Position numbers and translations under genes: made by a program | Shown here: piece after piece, positions 26,801 through 41,800 of the stretch | Layout: each line of letters opens with the position of its first letter | Numbering within the stretch: the stretch's first letter is position 1 | Assembly: GCF_932526225.1 (NCBI RefSeq) | Contig: NC_064038.1 | Span: forward strand, 10,661,070-10,725,069 | DNA: 64,000 nucleotides | DNA from: Nematostella vectensis | Taxonomy: Eukaryota > Cnidaria > Anthozoa > Actiniaria > Edwardsiidae | Direction: 5' to 3' | Notes under the pieces: generated by a model | Seen by the model: the letters and a program-made list of their open reading frames with translations, nothing else | The model's database searches: none | What the model was told of the DNA's origin: nothing

Positions 26801-29800
26801 TACAAAGTGTTATAGTGCGACGCGCGCTACCGTGGCCACCAATACAAAGTGTTATAGTGCGACGCGCGCTACTGTGGCCACCAATACAAAGTGTTATAGT
26901 GCGACGCGCGCTACTGTGGCCACCAATACAAAGTGTTATAGTGCGACGCGCACTACCGTGGCCACCAATACAAAGTGTTATAGTGCGACGCGCGCTACCG
27001 TGGCCACCAATACAAAGTGTTATAGTGCGACGCGCGCTACTGTGGCCACCAATACAAAGTGTTATAGTGCGACGCGCGCTACCGTGGCCACCAGTACAAA
27101 GTATTATAGTGTGACGCGCGCTACCAAGGCCACCAATACAAAGTGTTATAGTGCGACGCGCGCTACTGTGGCCACCAATACAAAGTGTTATAGTGCGACG
27201 CGCACTACCGTGGCCACCAATACAAAGTGTTATAGTGCGACGCGCGCTACTGTGGCCACCAATACAATGTGTTATAGTGCGACGCGCGCTACGTGGCCAC
27301 CAATACAAGGTTTTGAGAAAGTTCGCCAATTAGCAAGCGAACTTCATTCGTCTTTTGATGTGCATTTCTAAGCCTCGCTGGTTGGCAAGTGAACTTCATG
27401 TCAATCAGATTAGTGCGTTTCTTGCGTCCCCGTTGATTTTGTTTACTTGACAAAACTGATAAGGTGGCCACGGTAGGGAGAGACGCACTGTAATGGTATC
27501 AACAGGTAGGCAGTAAGGCCATGTAAGGCCATGCATGCAAATGAAAATAAAACAGTGCACCTGGTTCATTTGCATTAATTTGTATTGAATACGGCTCATG
27601 GATAATACGACGTTAGAACTTAGGCATAGAGTCAAACTGTTGTTTTAGAAAACCTTAAAATTGAATTTAAATAGACTTCACCCTTGAGTTCTCTTACTTG
27701 TAAAAGTCCAGATAGTAGTAAAGCACGTTAATGAGCTCCTTCTCCGCACAGTAGGCGATGAAGCGGCCATGAAACTCCCTCAAACTCATGATCTGCATGC
27801 CTGGAGAGGGCGTGCCCCTAGGGTAGGATGGGACGGTGCCCTCGCTGAAGGGGTGTGGATGCGTAAACAGGAGAGAGGTGCGACCGAGGTGACTTGTGAG
27901 GAGGTCGAAGTTGGACAACTGCTCCGACGAGAACATGCCTTGTCTGGTAAAGAAGAAGAGATCAAACATGACCATGTCCATCTAACAAAACAAAATGAAA
28001 GGCAAGACACGGGCGGAGATATAGTGGTATAGGTAAAGTAAAATAGAGTCATGTAGTATCATCACAAGCCATTCTATCGCTGTTTTCTACATGCTGACGA
28101 CATACTCGATGTATTTAGATATCGAACTTCACACCAGATGGCACAACAATACAGCGTCCCCAACGGTTCCCTCGACTCCCCAATAGAGGTCAATGGAGTG
28201 GGAGAAAGATGGGACCCCTATCTTTAGACATGTAACTATCCGCCTTTCTCAATTCTTCGTGGATTAATATCTTCATGTTTGAATGGACATCAATAGAGTT
28301 TGTCGTAGCCAACACATTAGTTAATTTTGCACATACAGTCGAACCTCTATTAAGCGGCCCTCTATTGAGCGGTCAACCTCTATTCAACGGTCATTTACCA
28401 AAGTCCCAAATTTTCCCCCTTATGTTTACTGTAAATTTGACCTCTATTGAGCGGTCGCCTCTATTAAGCGGACGCGGTCACCAAAGGAGGGTCCCAATTG
28501 GTTGATTTCATTGTTTTTCACCTCTATTAAACGGTCATCATCAATATTTGTCAGCATGACAACAGATAGTGCACGTTATATTTCGTCTAATCTAATTACT
28601 ATGGCTAATCGTCTTGTGAGACTTGTGTGGTCTTGTGCGGATCAGTCGCATCAAATTCCTCGATTACCAATTTCCGCTTTAGACAGCTAGAAGAAAAACT
28701 GTCACCTTCGAATATGTATTCACAAGGAATCTCGAGTCCATAGCCACCACCTCTGTTCACCCACTTCCCTTTGACTACGACTTTCTCACAGTTCGTAGGT
28801 CTCTTGAGATATTTGGTAACCCACGTTGACATCAGTTTGGGAATATGCCTGATAACTTCGTAATCGTCAACTAAAGTATTCGGGTGACCGTCTCCATCCA
28901 TCACCGTTTTGTCGGCTTTTTCTCTTACGATTGCAACAGCATTCGGATCCTTTATGTTAGTTGGTTCCCGCATAAGTTTGTAAACATCTTCTAGTGCTGG
29001 TTCCCACTCAGTCATGTACTCATGGTATCCCCGAATGAATGCAACTGGGTCAGATTTGTGAGTTTTTGGGTACGGCAACGCACTGCGAGTTTTTGATTCG
29101 ACTTCCAAAATCGCGCAAACGCGATATGGACGGAAACGACGCGTGTAACATCACCTTAACAAGAGCCGTATAGGCAAAAACAAACTGACTAGGCGGTTTC
29201 AAACATTTCTGGATCAAATTGGAATGCACCAGGCCCCGTCTTAGGGCTAACATGATTGTTACTGTTGTTTATTATAATAAAAAGTTCTTACGTATAATTA
29301 CAGCCCGATTTACGCTAATTTAGGAGCGAAAATAGCGAAACCTCTATTAAGCGGTCAACCTCTATTAAGCGGTCACTAAGCTTAGTCCCGAGGGTGACCG
29401 CTTGATAGAGGTTCGACTGTAATGTACTAGAGTGGTTTTCATTAACCAGTGAAACAAAGTGTGATAGTCAAAGTGTAATAGTCAGGAAAACACAAAAAAG
29501 TACAATGGAATTGGATCACAATAAAGCGTAATACGCTAAAGTGTAGTTCACGGGTTATTAGAACCACTCTACTATCTGCCAGAAAAGAGCTCACCTCGTG
29601 AGTTCGTCGACGACAAACTCCTTCATGAGCGAAAGGCAAACTGGGAAATTACTGTACACATCACGTGACAACGAGGGGAGTACCAGTCCTCTATTCGTCA
29701 CTTTCAGCGCATCGCCGATTCGAACACGTGACTCTGTCATATCACGTGGCCCTGTCGGATCACGTAACTGCCAGGACGTGGCTTGCACCCAATCCCTCAG

Positions 29801-32800
29801 AGTTAACCAATCACATCGCGAGCAGAAGTAGTTCCATATTGCTCTGGCAGATATCGGGAGATTGGTGCTCGAGGAGTCTACGATTGTTTCAAATGAATAT
29901 GAGTTTACTATAAGTACATCAGTAAAAATTCAAATTTTAACTGCAAGTTTCGAGTAAGAGCACATAGATTTCTCTTCTCTCAATAGGCCTTTGGATGGAC
30001 AGAGCTCAGCTATAAATCTTTGGCCAGAATGGACTGCGAAAACCGACTTTATTCATAAGAATGCAAATACTCGTACCTTGATCACTGAGCATGCGCTCTA
30101 ACAAAATACGCTGACGTGCCTCCTGGTCCCAAGTTCGAATCCACTCTAGTAAGGACTCCGAGTAGCCTCGACTTGATGTCACCTAAATAAACAACGATAC
30201 ACTTTGAACTTCTATTGCTCGACCAAAGCAGGCGTGTACAAATGCGCAGGCGCGCGCACTCCACGCCCCCCCCCCCCACCCACCCATGTACACCCAAAAG
30301 AATTGGGGCATTGCCCATGACGATACCAATGGCGATAACTATGACTGCGCATCCCCCCCCCCCCCTTCCTCCCAGTCAATCCTGTTAAGTACGCTTCCTG
30401 GTGGTAAATATTGCCAGATGCAATCATGACATCATTGCTATGTGGGTGTCTGATTTATAGAAATATGCTATACAGTACCTTCTGCTTAATGAAAGTGTCA
30501 TAAACACTAGTTTTAGCGCCCCGTATCGTTTAGCGCCCCTTTAAGATACAAAATATTAATAAGCGCTCTCCTTTTCATAGCCACCGCTTTCTTAAAAAAA
30601 AGTAAGAACGTCCCAATTGAAGGATTATTGCACCCAAAGGTTACTTACTTTTTATAAGAGAACAAAAAAGGTGTTTAGTTTTTTACTGTTTGACTTCATT
30701 CGATTACTTAAAATAAACGTAATGTGGCAATACATTGCACTCAAAACACCATAAGCAACAACCAATATTGACAGTGGCTCACCTTATAGAAGTGTTCGGG
30801 TAGAAGGTTGCCAGTCTGAATGTGTGATTCTAGGATCTGTCGGGATCTCACATTGAATGAATTCCTTATCAACGGTGGATCAGTCCAGCTACAATAAGAA
30901 AACAAGAAAAAAAAGAAATAAGGCCAGGGCATTTTACAAAAAAAGCGTACATTTCACACAACTTACAAATACCCCAATCTTCCATTTAAAAAAAAATGTT
31001 TCGCAAAATTTAATCCAAATAAATCACTGTGAAATTCAGCCAATCCTACATTGCCTATTCTATGACTATTACTAGTATAAAATGATGTATGGGTAATTCC
31101 AAATTAAACAGTCTTAACACTAAAAACAAACGGAATCGACAGCGTAATGCGGACCCAGGACTAAAACCCAGTTTCGCAAAGATTCCCGGTGTATCGTTGT
31201 GCGCAGTGACATGCGTACAATTGAGCGTATAATGCTAGCCATTCGACCCATCAAGGGCATCAAATTATATTTTCACGCAGTGTGACCCTTCCTTTTTCAG
31301 TAGAGAGAAAAACTAAACAAACAAAATTCTCTCTAGGACACTGTTATAAGCATCACTATCTCGCAACAATCAGAGCTTCGAAACGGCCGTCTCTAGAAGA
31401 CATAACAGATCCTGAAATTTTGCTGATCGTAAAGGGTCACAGAAGCGTACAACCTAAAATCTGCTGCAGTTACCTTGTGCTGTAAGTTGACAAGTCCTTA
31501 GCGACAGTCAAGTTCTGTTGGTTGTAGAGCGCCTCAAGCGCGTGAATAAACTTGACCATGTTTAATTCCTCGTCAGAAAAGTTCCCTTCAGCGACGAGTT
31601 CTTTCACCTGAAAAAGATAAACGAAATAATAACCTGCCATGGAGAGTAATAAGCAGTGGTGTCCCACAGGTCGATCCTAGGACCTCTAGCCTTATCTGCG
31701 AACTACTTACATTTATGCTAGTACCACGGTTCATTTTAACAGGTTTTCACAATTCTCAACGTAAGCTTTAGACACCCCTTATTCTTCCAGTTTGTATCTT
31801 AAAGCCCTCCCAGTTAAAAAAAAATCCTGGTCACTCAAACTATTGGAGCTATCATAACCCACCAGTAAATCCCTGAGCGGTCTGTGCAGCGTGTTGAAGC
31901 AAATAGATCGTAGCTGTACCGTCCTATCACGACCCTAGAAAATAAACCATAAAGTATTGGGGAGACGGAGATGCTGCTGACACCAGCACAAGATATGCAG
32001 GAGCCCGTATCGTTCAATGCTTGTGCTTTGATGGTTCGCACTTCAAGTAAAGCTTCAAACATAAGCAGAACCACAAATTCTTGTGGTCTTTTTTTTTCGT
32101 CTGCTTTGAATTATGTTGCTTTCTGAGCAACATAGCAATGCGTAGCTGTGGTAGACATAGAAGAGTAATGAATTGATGATCACTATAAGGCAGTTGGTAT
32201 TGTTGGACTTTGTAATTGTAATAATTTGTAATTATTTACATTTACATAACGTAAATTATCTGATAAACGCCCCCTTTCTAAAGAACGCCTCCTATCTAAT
32301 GAACTCCCCCCTAAGCTTACAAGTTTGTAATGAACGCCCCACTCTAACAATCGCCCCCCCCCCCCCCCACCCTCCCTCCCAGCTGTATAACAAACGACAC
32401 AGGAATTTCGGTAATATAAATCAAATTTAATAATAGGAGTTTGGCTTCTACTGGGTGAGATTTGCCAAATGTCACGAAACGGTTACTGCGCAGGCCATAG
32501 TTTAACATTGCACGTGGGTTGGTTTTATTGCTGTAGTTTGTAAAAAACACCCCTCGCTAATAAACGCCTCCTATCTATTTAACGCCCCCCCCCTCGAACC
32601 AGTAAAATTTAATAAACGCCCCAGGCGTCTATAAGATCATTTACGGTAACTTTGTTCTGAAAATACTGAGCATTTATTGTACTCACAATGTTAGTTAGAA
32701 TCGTGACCGCTGTGTCCAGATCTTCTGCTACTAATGCTCTGAGCACCAAGTTGAGCGCCATGGCGGTGAAACTCGATAGCGAGCCATCACACTCCGGCTA

Positions 32801-35800
32801 TTAACAGAGAACAGAGAGAATATATATCATACATCAACAGTGTATAAATGTTATAATAATCTCGTGCTTGTCCTCTCCCTGGCTGTGTCGTTCCGACAAA
32901 TCGATCCACTCGGAGGCACTCACTTAGATTTCAACAATTGCACTCGAATATTCTTTCTTTTAATTGTTCTTTTTTCCTAGAGCAATAAAAGCATGGAATT
33001 TACTTCCTGATAATATTGTAAACCTAAGTAATCTAGAGTCCTTTAAAACAGCAGCTTAGCCAGCCATCAGGCAACTAAAGGTGCCTCCGCATCTCCGCCG
33101 GTTGTAAACTGCCTGTGCCCTCCCCAGTATTAGCGTAAGCCACTAATTATACTATTTAAAGGGGAGTAATTTATTAAGTATTCAGTAGTGGTACGAATAG
33201 CAAGATCGAGTATGTATGGTGATTTTGCAGTCCGCCTTGGTATGGTAAATGGGGGACTTTCGCTAAGAGATCACGTGACCTTTCTGGGTGGCAAAACAAA
33301 ATGATAAACAAACAAAAAATCAGTAATAACTGATAACGTCACACCAGAGAAGGACAAAAAAATAAAATGTTTAAATGAAACTAAACCCTCTTTAAAAAAA
33401 AGAATTATGGCTTTTTTCGTTAGTGCTGATTAAGTTGCTTTTTGTTGCTGCTATTTTCCCTCTAAAAGGCTGAGCGCGCGCTAGTTTGCCACCCACCCAG
33501 TTACGTGCTCAATTAGCGCTAGTCCCCTATAGGGGACCTTTAAAAGCCCTGCCCTGTCAGTCACACCAATTATCATCATAATTGGAATACAAATCCATGA
33601 TGGAAGACAAATTCGAAATAACCATCTAAATGTAATTGAAAGCATTGCAATACCAATATCAGCCGATAGCAACAAATTCCTTTTCGCAGTTAATATTTTG
33701 TTTGGATGGCAAATGCGGGCTGCCAGAGACTCTAAAAGATTAGTCAAAGTTTATACTACAAACGTCAACGGCATCGATAGATCTGGGAACGCGGAGTTTT
33801 TACTTTCTGGTTTCACTGCAAAATGGTTGGAATATATAAAATTTCAACATCTGGCTTTCGAATTTTCTATTGTTTTCTACCATCGCCATCGTAAGGTCCT
33901 TTCCTAACCCTTTCCTAGGGTGATTTCTTTGTGTGCGAGTAAGGATTCTAAGTAAGGACGATGAAAGCAAGCATGAGATGACGGAAAACAATAGCATTGC
34001 TAGAGAATTTAATATGACCATGACAGTATTTCATAGCTACAGCATTTGGTTTGGTAACAATACCTCCTTTATATTAGCATTGTTCATGAAGAACGTCTGC
34101 GCTTTGCTGATGTGACCACCAATAACAGCATCAAGGACCACATCCTTAAAAGATAATTGGAATTATTTTTATCATCATTATCCCCTTTATCATTGTTATC
34201 ATAATCAACATCATCAAAATATCCACACCACCTTCATAATCCCCATCATCAAACATTATCACCACCATTATCAATCCTCTCCTTTATCATCACAAACATC
34301 ATCTTCATCTTCATCCTCATACCATCATCATCATCATTGTCTGCCATACCTTGCACTTCATGTCTGTCCAACGCGAAAACAGTGGATCTTCTTGCTCAAC
34401 ATCAGTGTCTAGAAAGGCCACCTGCTTGAGACGTGGGTCAGCCTGCTTTATCGAATCATCAGGGATGTTCATTAGGAATTTGCGCATCTCTACGATACAC
34501 CTAAACAAAATAAAGGTTGGTTTAGCCTGTCTCTAGCCAGCCTGTTTTACCGAATCTTCAGGAAGGTGCGCTAGGAATTGGCCCATCTCTACGATACTCC
34601 TTAACAAAATTAAGGTTAGTCGGCTTAACCGAATCATCAGAAAAGGCTCACTAGGAGGGTTATATATTTCTAAAAAAAAATATTCTAGTAAATGAGTGGC
34701 GTTTTATATTTTTTTTTCTATTACACCATTGGAAACAATTTCGAACGTGTTATTGTGTTGGTTAGATCTACAGTAAAATTTATATGAAACTATTTTAATA
34801 TTAATATATACAAATTATTATTTTTCACTTTTAAAATTGGAAATTCAAAAATATTCAGTTCGTTTAAAACTAAAACAAGTTAAAGGAAACAAAAGCAAAT
34901 CCAAAAATATACCTACACCTATTGCAAAAACGTTGTCAGCGCAAGCGGCAAATGTCGATTGGCAAATGGAAGTTCTCCGACCGAAAGGTACCAACGGTCT
35001 CCTTCAATTTCTTCCAAATTCCGGAGAATATTGATCAATCATACAATAATCCATTAAATGCCACCGATGTCCGCTCTGGCATCACTGGACTTTATTTATG
35101 ACCTTTATATTTGCAAATAATTAGTACCCAAAGCAACTTTTGGCCTTGCAACTACGTACCATTCGCTATCCACCGTTATAACTGACAAAGTTTTTATGAG
35201 ATACCTTATTCTTGTTAATTTTCGCGATTTTAACAAAAAAATCGAAGACCGTGAACTTTAATCTCGCGAAATGTAATGGTAATTAAAATCTCCTAGTAAG
35301 GACATGTAACGAAACTATCGATAATGGCTCGGGGAACAGAATTACCTTTCCATCACTGTAAGAATAGCAATTCAGCAGCCGCTAAGGTACAGCTTGTTGG
35401 TGTTGTTTCAATAAATCGGTCCTATTTAAGTAGTTTGTTCAAGTCATTTTTTCGTAAAAACAAGAAAGTCTTTTGAACTTCGTATTTGCGGAATTAAATC
35501 CAGTGCATACACATTTTTTCCCGTGTTCGCAAAATTAAATACTCGCGAAATGTGCGGAAAATTTTTTCGCGAAATTAAAGATGCGCGAAAATATGGAAGA
35601 ATAAGGTAGGTGTATATTGTCTTACTACCTGTAAAACAGCAATAATAAATCCACCAATTTGCTAGTGCCATCTACCACCAACACTTCACCTGCTAATATA
35701 CACCATCGTCTCCTCTACCACGGCAACGTTGACGGGCTTCCTATGGTCTCTCGCTGCCGCCTTGTCACTCGCTCCAGGCCCTGAGAGCGGAGTCACCTCC

Positions 35801-38800
35801 TCAACTTGCAGCTTGTTGAGGTACCGGGACCCGTCTTGCATTAGGCAATGAAGGAAGCGTAACGTCATCTGCAGGAGCTGGCTAGTGAAGTGTAAGTTGT
35901 GTTGCTCTGGAAGGAAAACCGGTTTGAGACCAGTATAGCTGGATTGACGCCAGTAAAGCAAGTACCGGAACTTTGGTGAAAGAAATGACAGACAGGAAGT
36001 AGTACATTAATTCAATGGTTTTGATTAAACTTGGGTACAGCTTTTGATACAACTTGCGTGGCGATTTTATTTGAAGCCAGCAAAACCTTACGTAAAAATT
36101 ATATGTCCAGTTTCAATAGCGAACTCATGAAGCTTGAATCAGTGTTAAATTTAGACTATTAACAATAAGATCGGCTACTGGTGTTAAAAATTTTTTCCAA
36201 ATTATAATATAATGAATGGCAAAACATTACAGTTTTGGATCATAAAACAATTTGCAAGTTTGCCAGTTAAAAGCCGTCATTTGGAAACAAAAAGGCTTGT
36301 CTAGCCGCGCGTTACAAGAACTAGTTTCTCAGCGGTGTCATTCTAATGTAATAAAAGGGTGTCTGGATTTCCTGGTCAGGGCCCTAGCAAGCATGAGGCA
36401 AGTGAGGCACTCGCCTCGGTAAAATTTTGATGTTTAGTGTTTCACAATTGAAAAATATGAGATAAAATACCTGCTTATGTTGGATTTATCATCCAGTGGC
36501 TTTGCCTCGGCAAAATTTTGATTCTGGCTACAGGCCTGAATGTGCAGTGGGGATACTTACGCAAAGCGTTCTTTTTTACAGAGTTGACGAGAGTGTTGAC
36601 AATGGCTTGAGTTTGACTAGTATCCATGGCAACAGGGACACACTTTCCTCCAGGACTCGACGAGGTGGACTGGGGAGAGAGTGAAGCGCTAGGAGATGGA
36701 AGAGGGGGACTGGTGCTTCGAGTGAAAACTGCAATTACAAATGGAATAACAATTAGTTTATACAGTAAATTCATAGCTACCCCATAACCTTAAAAAGGTC
36801 TCAATAATGAAATTAATTTGATTGACAGGGGCTACACTGAGGGTTTGCAATTCTTTGACTGCTGTCAAGAAGATGACCAAATCAACCATCTAGAGCAATG
36901 GAAAGTCAGGCCTTCTCCACAGGCATCCTTACTCAGAGCCTCTCCCAGCCATTCACTTATTGTAGCAAAATACCAAGTGTGGGAAACATCGGCTAATTAT
37001 GGGAAGCTTTTGCGACATTTTCGATTGAATTTGGTAAATGGAGTATAAAAGATTGTTTCCACATTATTATGATTTGTCAATATTGTTTAATTAAAACAAT
37101 AACAAAGTTGTGGCTGACAAGGGTTTTTTGCTGGCGTGTTGTTCAGTAAAAAGCGGTCCACGGAAACCACATGAGTAACTGACGCTTCAAATCAAATTCA
37201 ACAAATTCAACAAATTCAGCTGAAAAAACGGTTCACGCGTTTAAAGGCATATTTATTGTCAGGGATTGCGCAGCGTATGACTGTGGGGGGGGGGGGGGGG
37301 GGGGTTATATGTGAAATTGTATCATGATGAATGGGGGCTGAAGTTCAAAGAATGTAAAGTGAAAGTTATTCATGTAAGAGTGACTAGAATCCCCGGCCCC
37401 TGAAGTGCGCTGACCCTGCTTGTCAATAAGATAGAAGCGGAGACGTAAAATGCTGCTTACTTCACGTGTGAAAATCGGCGAAAAAACGCATGTGGAGAAC
37501 GATGCAGAGAAGGAGGGAAGGGGAAAATTCCTCGTGCCCCTTTGCGCTTATTTTCATACGCACTTAAGCTCTTACATCCCCGCCTACTTCCCCGTCTTTG
37601 TTTCCCTCGCTAGTGAAAAGCAGCCTTTACCATTTTCCTGGTTCTTGAGGAAGAATGCGACTGTGTCAAGCTGCCTGTGTTTGAGAGAGACTTGTAAAGC
37701 CTCTAGCGGAATGACACAGTTGTCCCAGTGGTTAATGTGACACACTAACTCTGCAAGCGCAGCATTCTCATACATGATGACCTAAGACACAACAGAGTAC
37801 AATAAATTACTGTCGAATCCGTTGTATCGCTACGCCGCATTTTCAAAACATCAATTTGTTTTTGTCTTTTGGGATTTTCTGTTCCGCCAGTCAAATTATT
37901 ATAAGCCAGTCAGATTCTTGCCATGTCTCGCCAGTGCAGTTGCCTGGCTTTCTGTCGCGACACTGTCTGGTTTTCGTCTAGAGGATAGCCAGGGAAGTGC
38001 ACAAAGCGAGACTCTGATTGGCTCAGAATGGTTTTCCTGAAAACCAAAACAAATCGTGTTATGAAAACACGGGTCGCGATACAACGGATTCTCATGCGCA
38101 GCAGCTACAACATTCCATCTACATTTGAGGAAACGTGCAGTAGGAAAGTTACCCTAAAACGTTTCTTGTCAGTTTTATCAAAGTGCCATTACTATATATA
38201 GTCGAGCCTCGAATTGTCAAAGTTTTACATGGCCCAATGTGTCTTCACTTTAACAGGAGAAACATGATTAGTGATCTTACGTACCTGATGAACAAGTTGG
38301 TTCTGATTGATGCCAAAAGAAGGGATGGATAGCACACTGCGTGAGAGGAAAGCTAATGGCTGCAGAGAGGAGCAGTTCTCCACAAGCATCATGGGCTCCA
38401 GGAACCTTGCGATAGATTCAGGTGTTTAGTAATTATGTCCGATAATATTGATATCATCATCATTTTCATCAGTAAGAAGAATCACCATCATTATCACCAT
38501 GGTTACCATCTTTGAAGCCACCACCATTACCAACAATATAATTATTATTATTACCACCAATATTTTACCATCACCACCATCACCGTTATCATCGCCACAA
38601 TCAACCATAATCATCACTATCATCACCGCCAATATCATTTTCACCGTTAGTGAAGTCACTATCTTAATCATCATCATCATCAGCAGCAGTATCACAAACG
38701 CCATCATCATCATTATTATACCAAAAAACAGTATACCATACATACACTATACAACTATATATCATACCTATACACACAATCTATGTACATATGTACACCT

Positions 38801-41800
38801 ATACATACATTATACAACTATATATCATACCTATACACACAATCTATGTACATATGTACACCCATACATATATTATACAATTCTATCTATACCCGTATCA
38901 CAAAAAAAAACAAAAAAGTGCAAATGGCAAATGGTAGTTACAGTAAAGGACCAGCAAAAGCTTATGGCTATAATTACTTGTGGGAATAAAAATGATAAGT
39001 TAATCTATCGCATGATTTATCCATATTTTCCTGCAAGATGAAATATGACGAGCCCCATGGTATTTTTCGGAATTATGAATTATGAATTTTATGAATTTGA
39101 ATTTGATTTATTGATCCGCTTTGTAGATCAATAAGTTGAATCTATGTACACTTGTATGGCTGTGCTCATCTAACACACACATAGTAAACACAGTTGCCCT
39201 GACAATGTATTGTGAAATAACTGAAGGTAGAGTTTACGTACATCAGCCTGTCTGACATCTCCTGCCCTTGATATCCAAAGAGTGACACTAATCCATGTGG
39301 GAACTCGAATCCTGTCAGCGGCACCTCATCAGCCATCGGCACTAGCCATACTAGCAACGAGTCAGAGGATGCAAACAGTCCCCTGATGGTCATTGACTTA
39401 ACCCAAGGTTCAGCAGCTATGAAGGTAGATTTTGATTCCAGGTTAAGCACACCACATCCAAGGTTCTCTTTCATACTCCTTAAAGAAGCAGAGCTCTCTG
39501 AGCTTGAGGTGACACTCCGGCTGGACTTCCTTGACTTCAAGAGGAACCCACTCATCCGTGGTTTGGAGACTGGGGGATTTGGCTCTGGGTGGTTAATGGT
39601 GCCACTTGGAGGGTCCTTGAATTCCTGAAACCAACGTCGGCCCTTAAGTGGGTTTGTGGGGCACACAGCCTCTCCAAAAGGACCTGAAGGAGTTAATAAG
39701 ATATAAGCTTCAGTATTAACACTCAGATACAAAACGCATATAAAAAATCAAGCAAAAGTCAAAGTGTACAATAAATAAATGTAGAATTCACCTTCCCCAT
39801 ATGTTCCCACATATCTTTTGCAAGGCATGCGTTTAACTTTCTAACAAGATGGTGAAGTTTGCCTCCCTGACCTCAACACATGTGTCGCAGAAGGCTTACA
39901 GTACCTGTTAAAGTGTCAATCCTAGAAACATTGTCTCTAATGCTAACATATTCTGTCTTCCACACCCGGTCACCATACGTCACATCACTTGTTCTAGCAT
40001 CACGCAACAACATATCCTCATCCTCCGTCTCGTATTTAAGCAGCATCCTTTTCTTATTGGAGTCATTCATGTGGCTTTTATGGTGTAGATGTTCAGGGTG
40101 GTGCTTGAAGTAGTCATCTAGATTGATTGTGTAAAGGTTGTTGTGGTTGTCAGAAGCTACAAGAAGAGTAAGGTTTGGTGTGATATCCAGGTGGAGAAAC
40201 TGCTTGTTGTTTGTCTGGGCTTCATTCGGGCTTTCTAGAATAAGATGAAGGACAATCATATTACAGAGATGAAATTATGCAGAACAGTTACTTCATACTG
40301 ATGTGCTGTTCTGTTAAGCATATCACAGAGATGAAATTATGCAGAACAGTTACTTCATACTGATGTGCTGTTCTGTTAAGCACATAATGCTTCTAACATT
40401 TCTCCTTCTTTTGTCTTCCCTGAAGATATCTTAATAAAACTCAAGTTCAACATAGAACACTGTAACTAATGTTGTACTGGGCTTCATAATTCTGCATTTG
40501 AATGAATACAGGTTGTATGGCTAAACTCAAATGAAAAAGAAGTATTTCCAGCATTATTAATCAATATCTTGCTGGTTTAAAAATTCTTTTTAAAAATAGC
40601 TTCACCAACAGAAAAACTAAATGCACTAAGTATACAGTACAAGTACTGTACCCAAAAGGTTCTACACTCAAACTACTTAATGTTAAATGTCTTCCACGCT
40701 GTACTTTTTGAACATTACCTGTAAATGTACAGCTGGATGGGAACAAAATTATACATTGATGCCTTACTGTACCTTTGTCAATACTGTGAAAAGAGTTGAT
40801 ATCCACATAGCCCAGATACTGTCCTTCAATATTATGAATAACTGGGAAGAGTCAAGGATTGTGTCTAATTTTATATATGTGTGTTCTACTATCAAGGCTG
40901 TAGCAGGGGGTGGGGGGTGCTGGTGGCACATGCTCCCCCAATATTTTAAAAAAAATTATAAGAAATGAGGCATGGCTGTGCTCCCAAATATTTTCTTGAA
41001 CGCGAACCGCGCTATAAAAGGAGCGTGCCCAGGGCAGGGACACCTTCAGTTGTCGCTTAGTGTCTGAGCTGACAAGACCTTGCATTTGCGCTTCATAGAA
41101 CAGTCTGAATAGAGGGCGAGATTTTGCTCTGTTCTGCCTGTATCATTATTAAATATATATCCGTAGATTTTACACCCAAAACAGATTCTCCAATGTTTAT
41201 TGCTTTCATGTGCCTCTTTTTGAGGCCTGCTATTGCACTGTCTATGCAGTACTGCACCAGGTGAGCACAGCAGGTGAACAGATGATTTTATATACTAAAA
41301 GGATACTGGTCATTCCAGACGAGAATAAACCGAACACCACCGACTGGACGATCTTGACTTGCACAAGTGACGAGACCGGCACAAGGACAGGCAAGGTAGA
41401 GGAATCGTTGACAGCAAAACATGACTGGATCTTAGCTGACTGCGTCTTGTTAATTAACACCACCATAATGAACTTTTGATTGACAAGAAGAGTCACCAAA
41501 TGGTTTCCCTGAGTTGAGTTAGTTGTTATGGTAACCAATGATATATCCTCAATCTCACAGTCTAAGGAGAAAATAGTCCACTCTTAGTGATGCAGAGTAG
41601 AGCATGTTTGAACGACTTAAGGTCTCGGTAAAGGTAAACGACATGTCCGCGGAAAAAAAATATTGTCGCGTTGCACAACTACATGTACAAACTATATATC
41701 AAATAAAATATCAAATATTAAATTATCTACTGCAAGTTTTATTTTTGCAATAGCTTTTTCCGTGTAAGTTTTGAGGCCTCAAACTCAAAAGTACGGAGTT

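Noticed and set aside
26400-27371. 323-codon plus-strand and 284-codon minus-strand repeat ORFs
   Set aside because: The 42-bp unit is a multiple of three and stop-free on both strands; intronic minisatellite.
27694-27981. Exon 19 starting at the upstream TTGTTAG acceptor
   Set aside because: It would break the phase from exon 18; the TTTACCAG acceptor restores the frame and the human-like NGVF-type sequence.
40900-41200. Solo LTR in SPG11 intron 3
   Set aside because: There is a TATA box and an AT-rich end, but I found no clear TG...CA ends or target-site duplication, so only the TATA-like site is listed.
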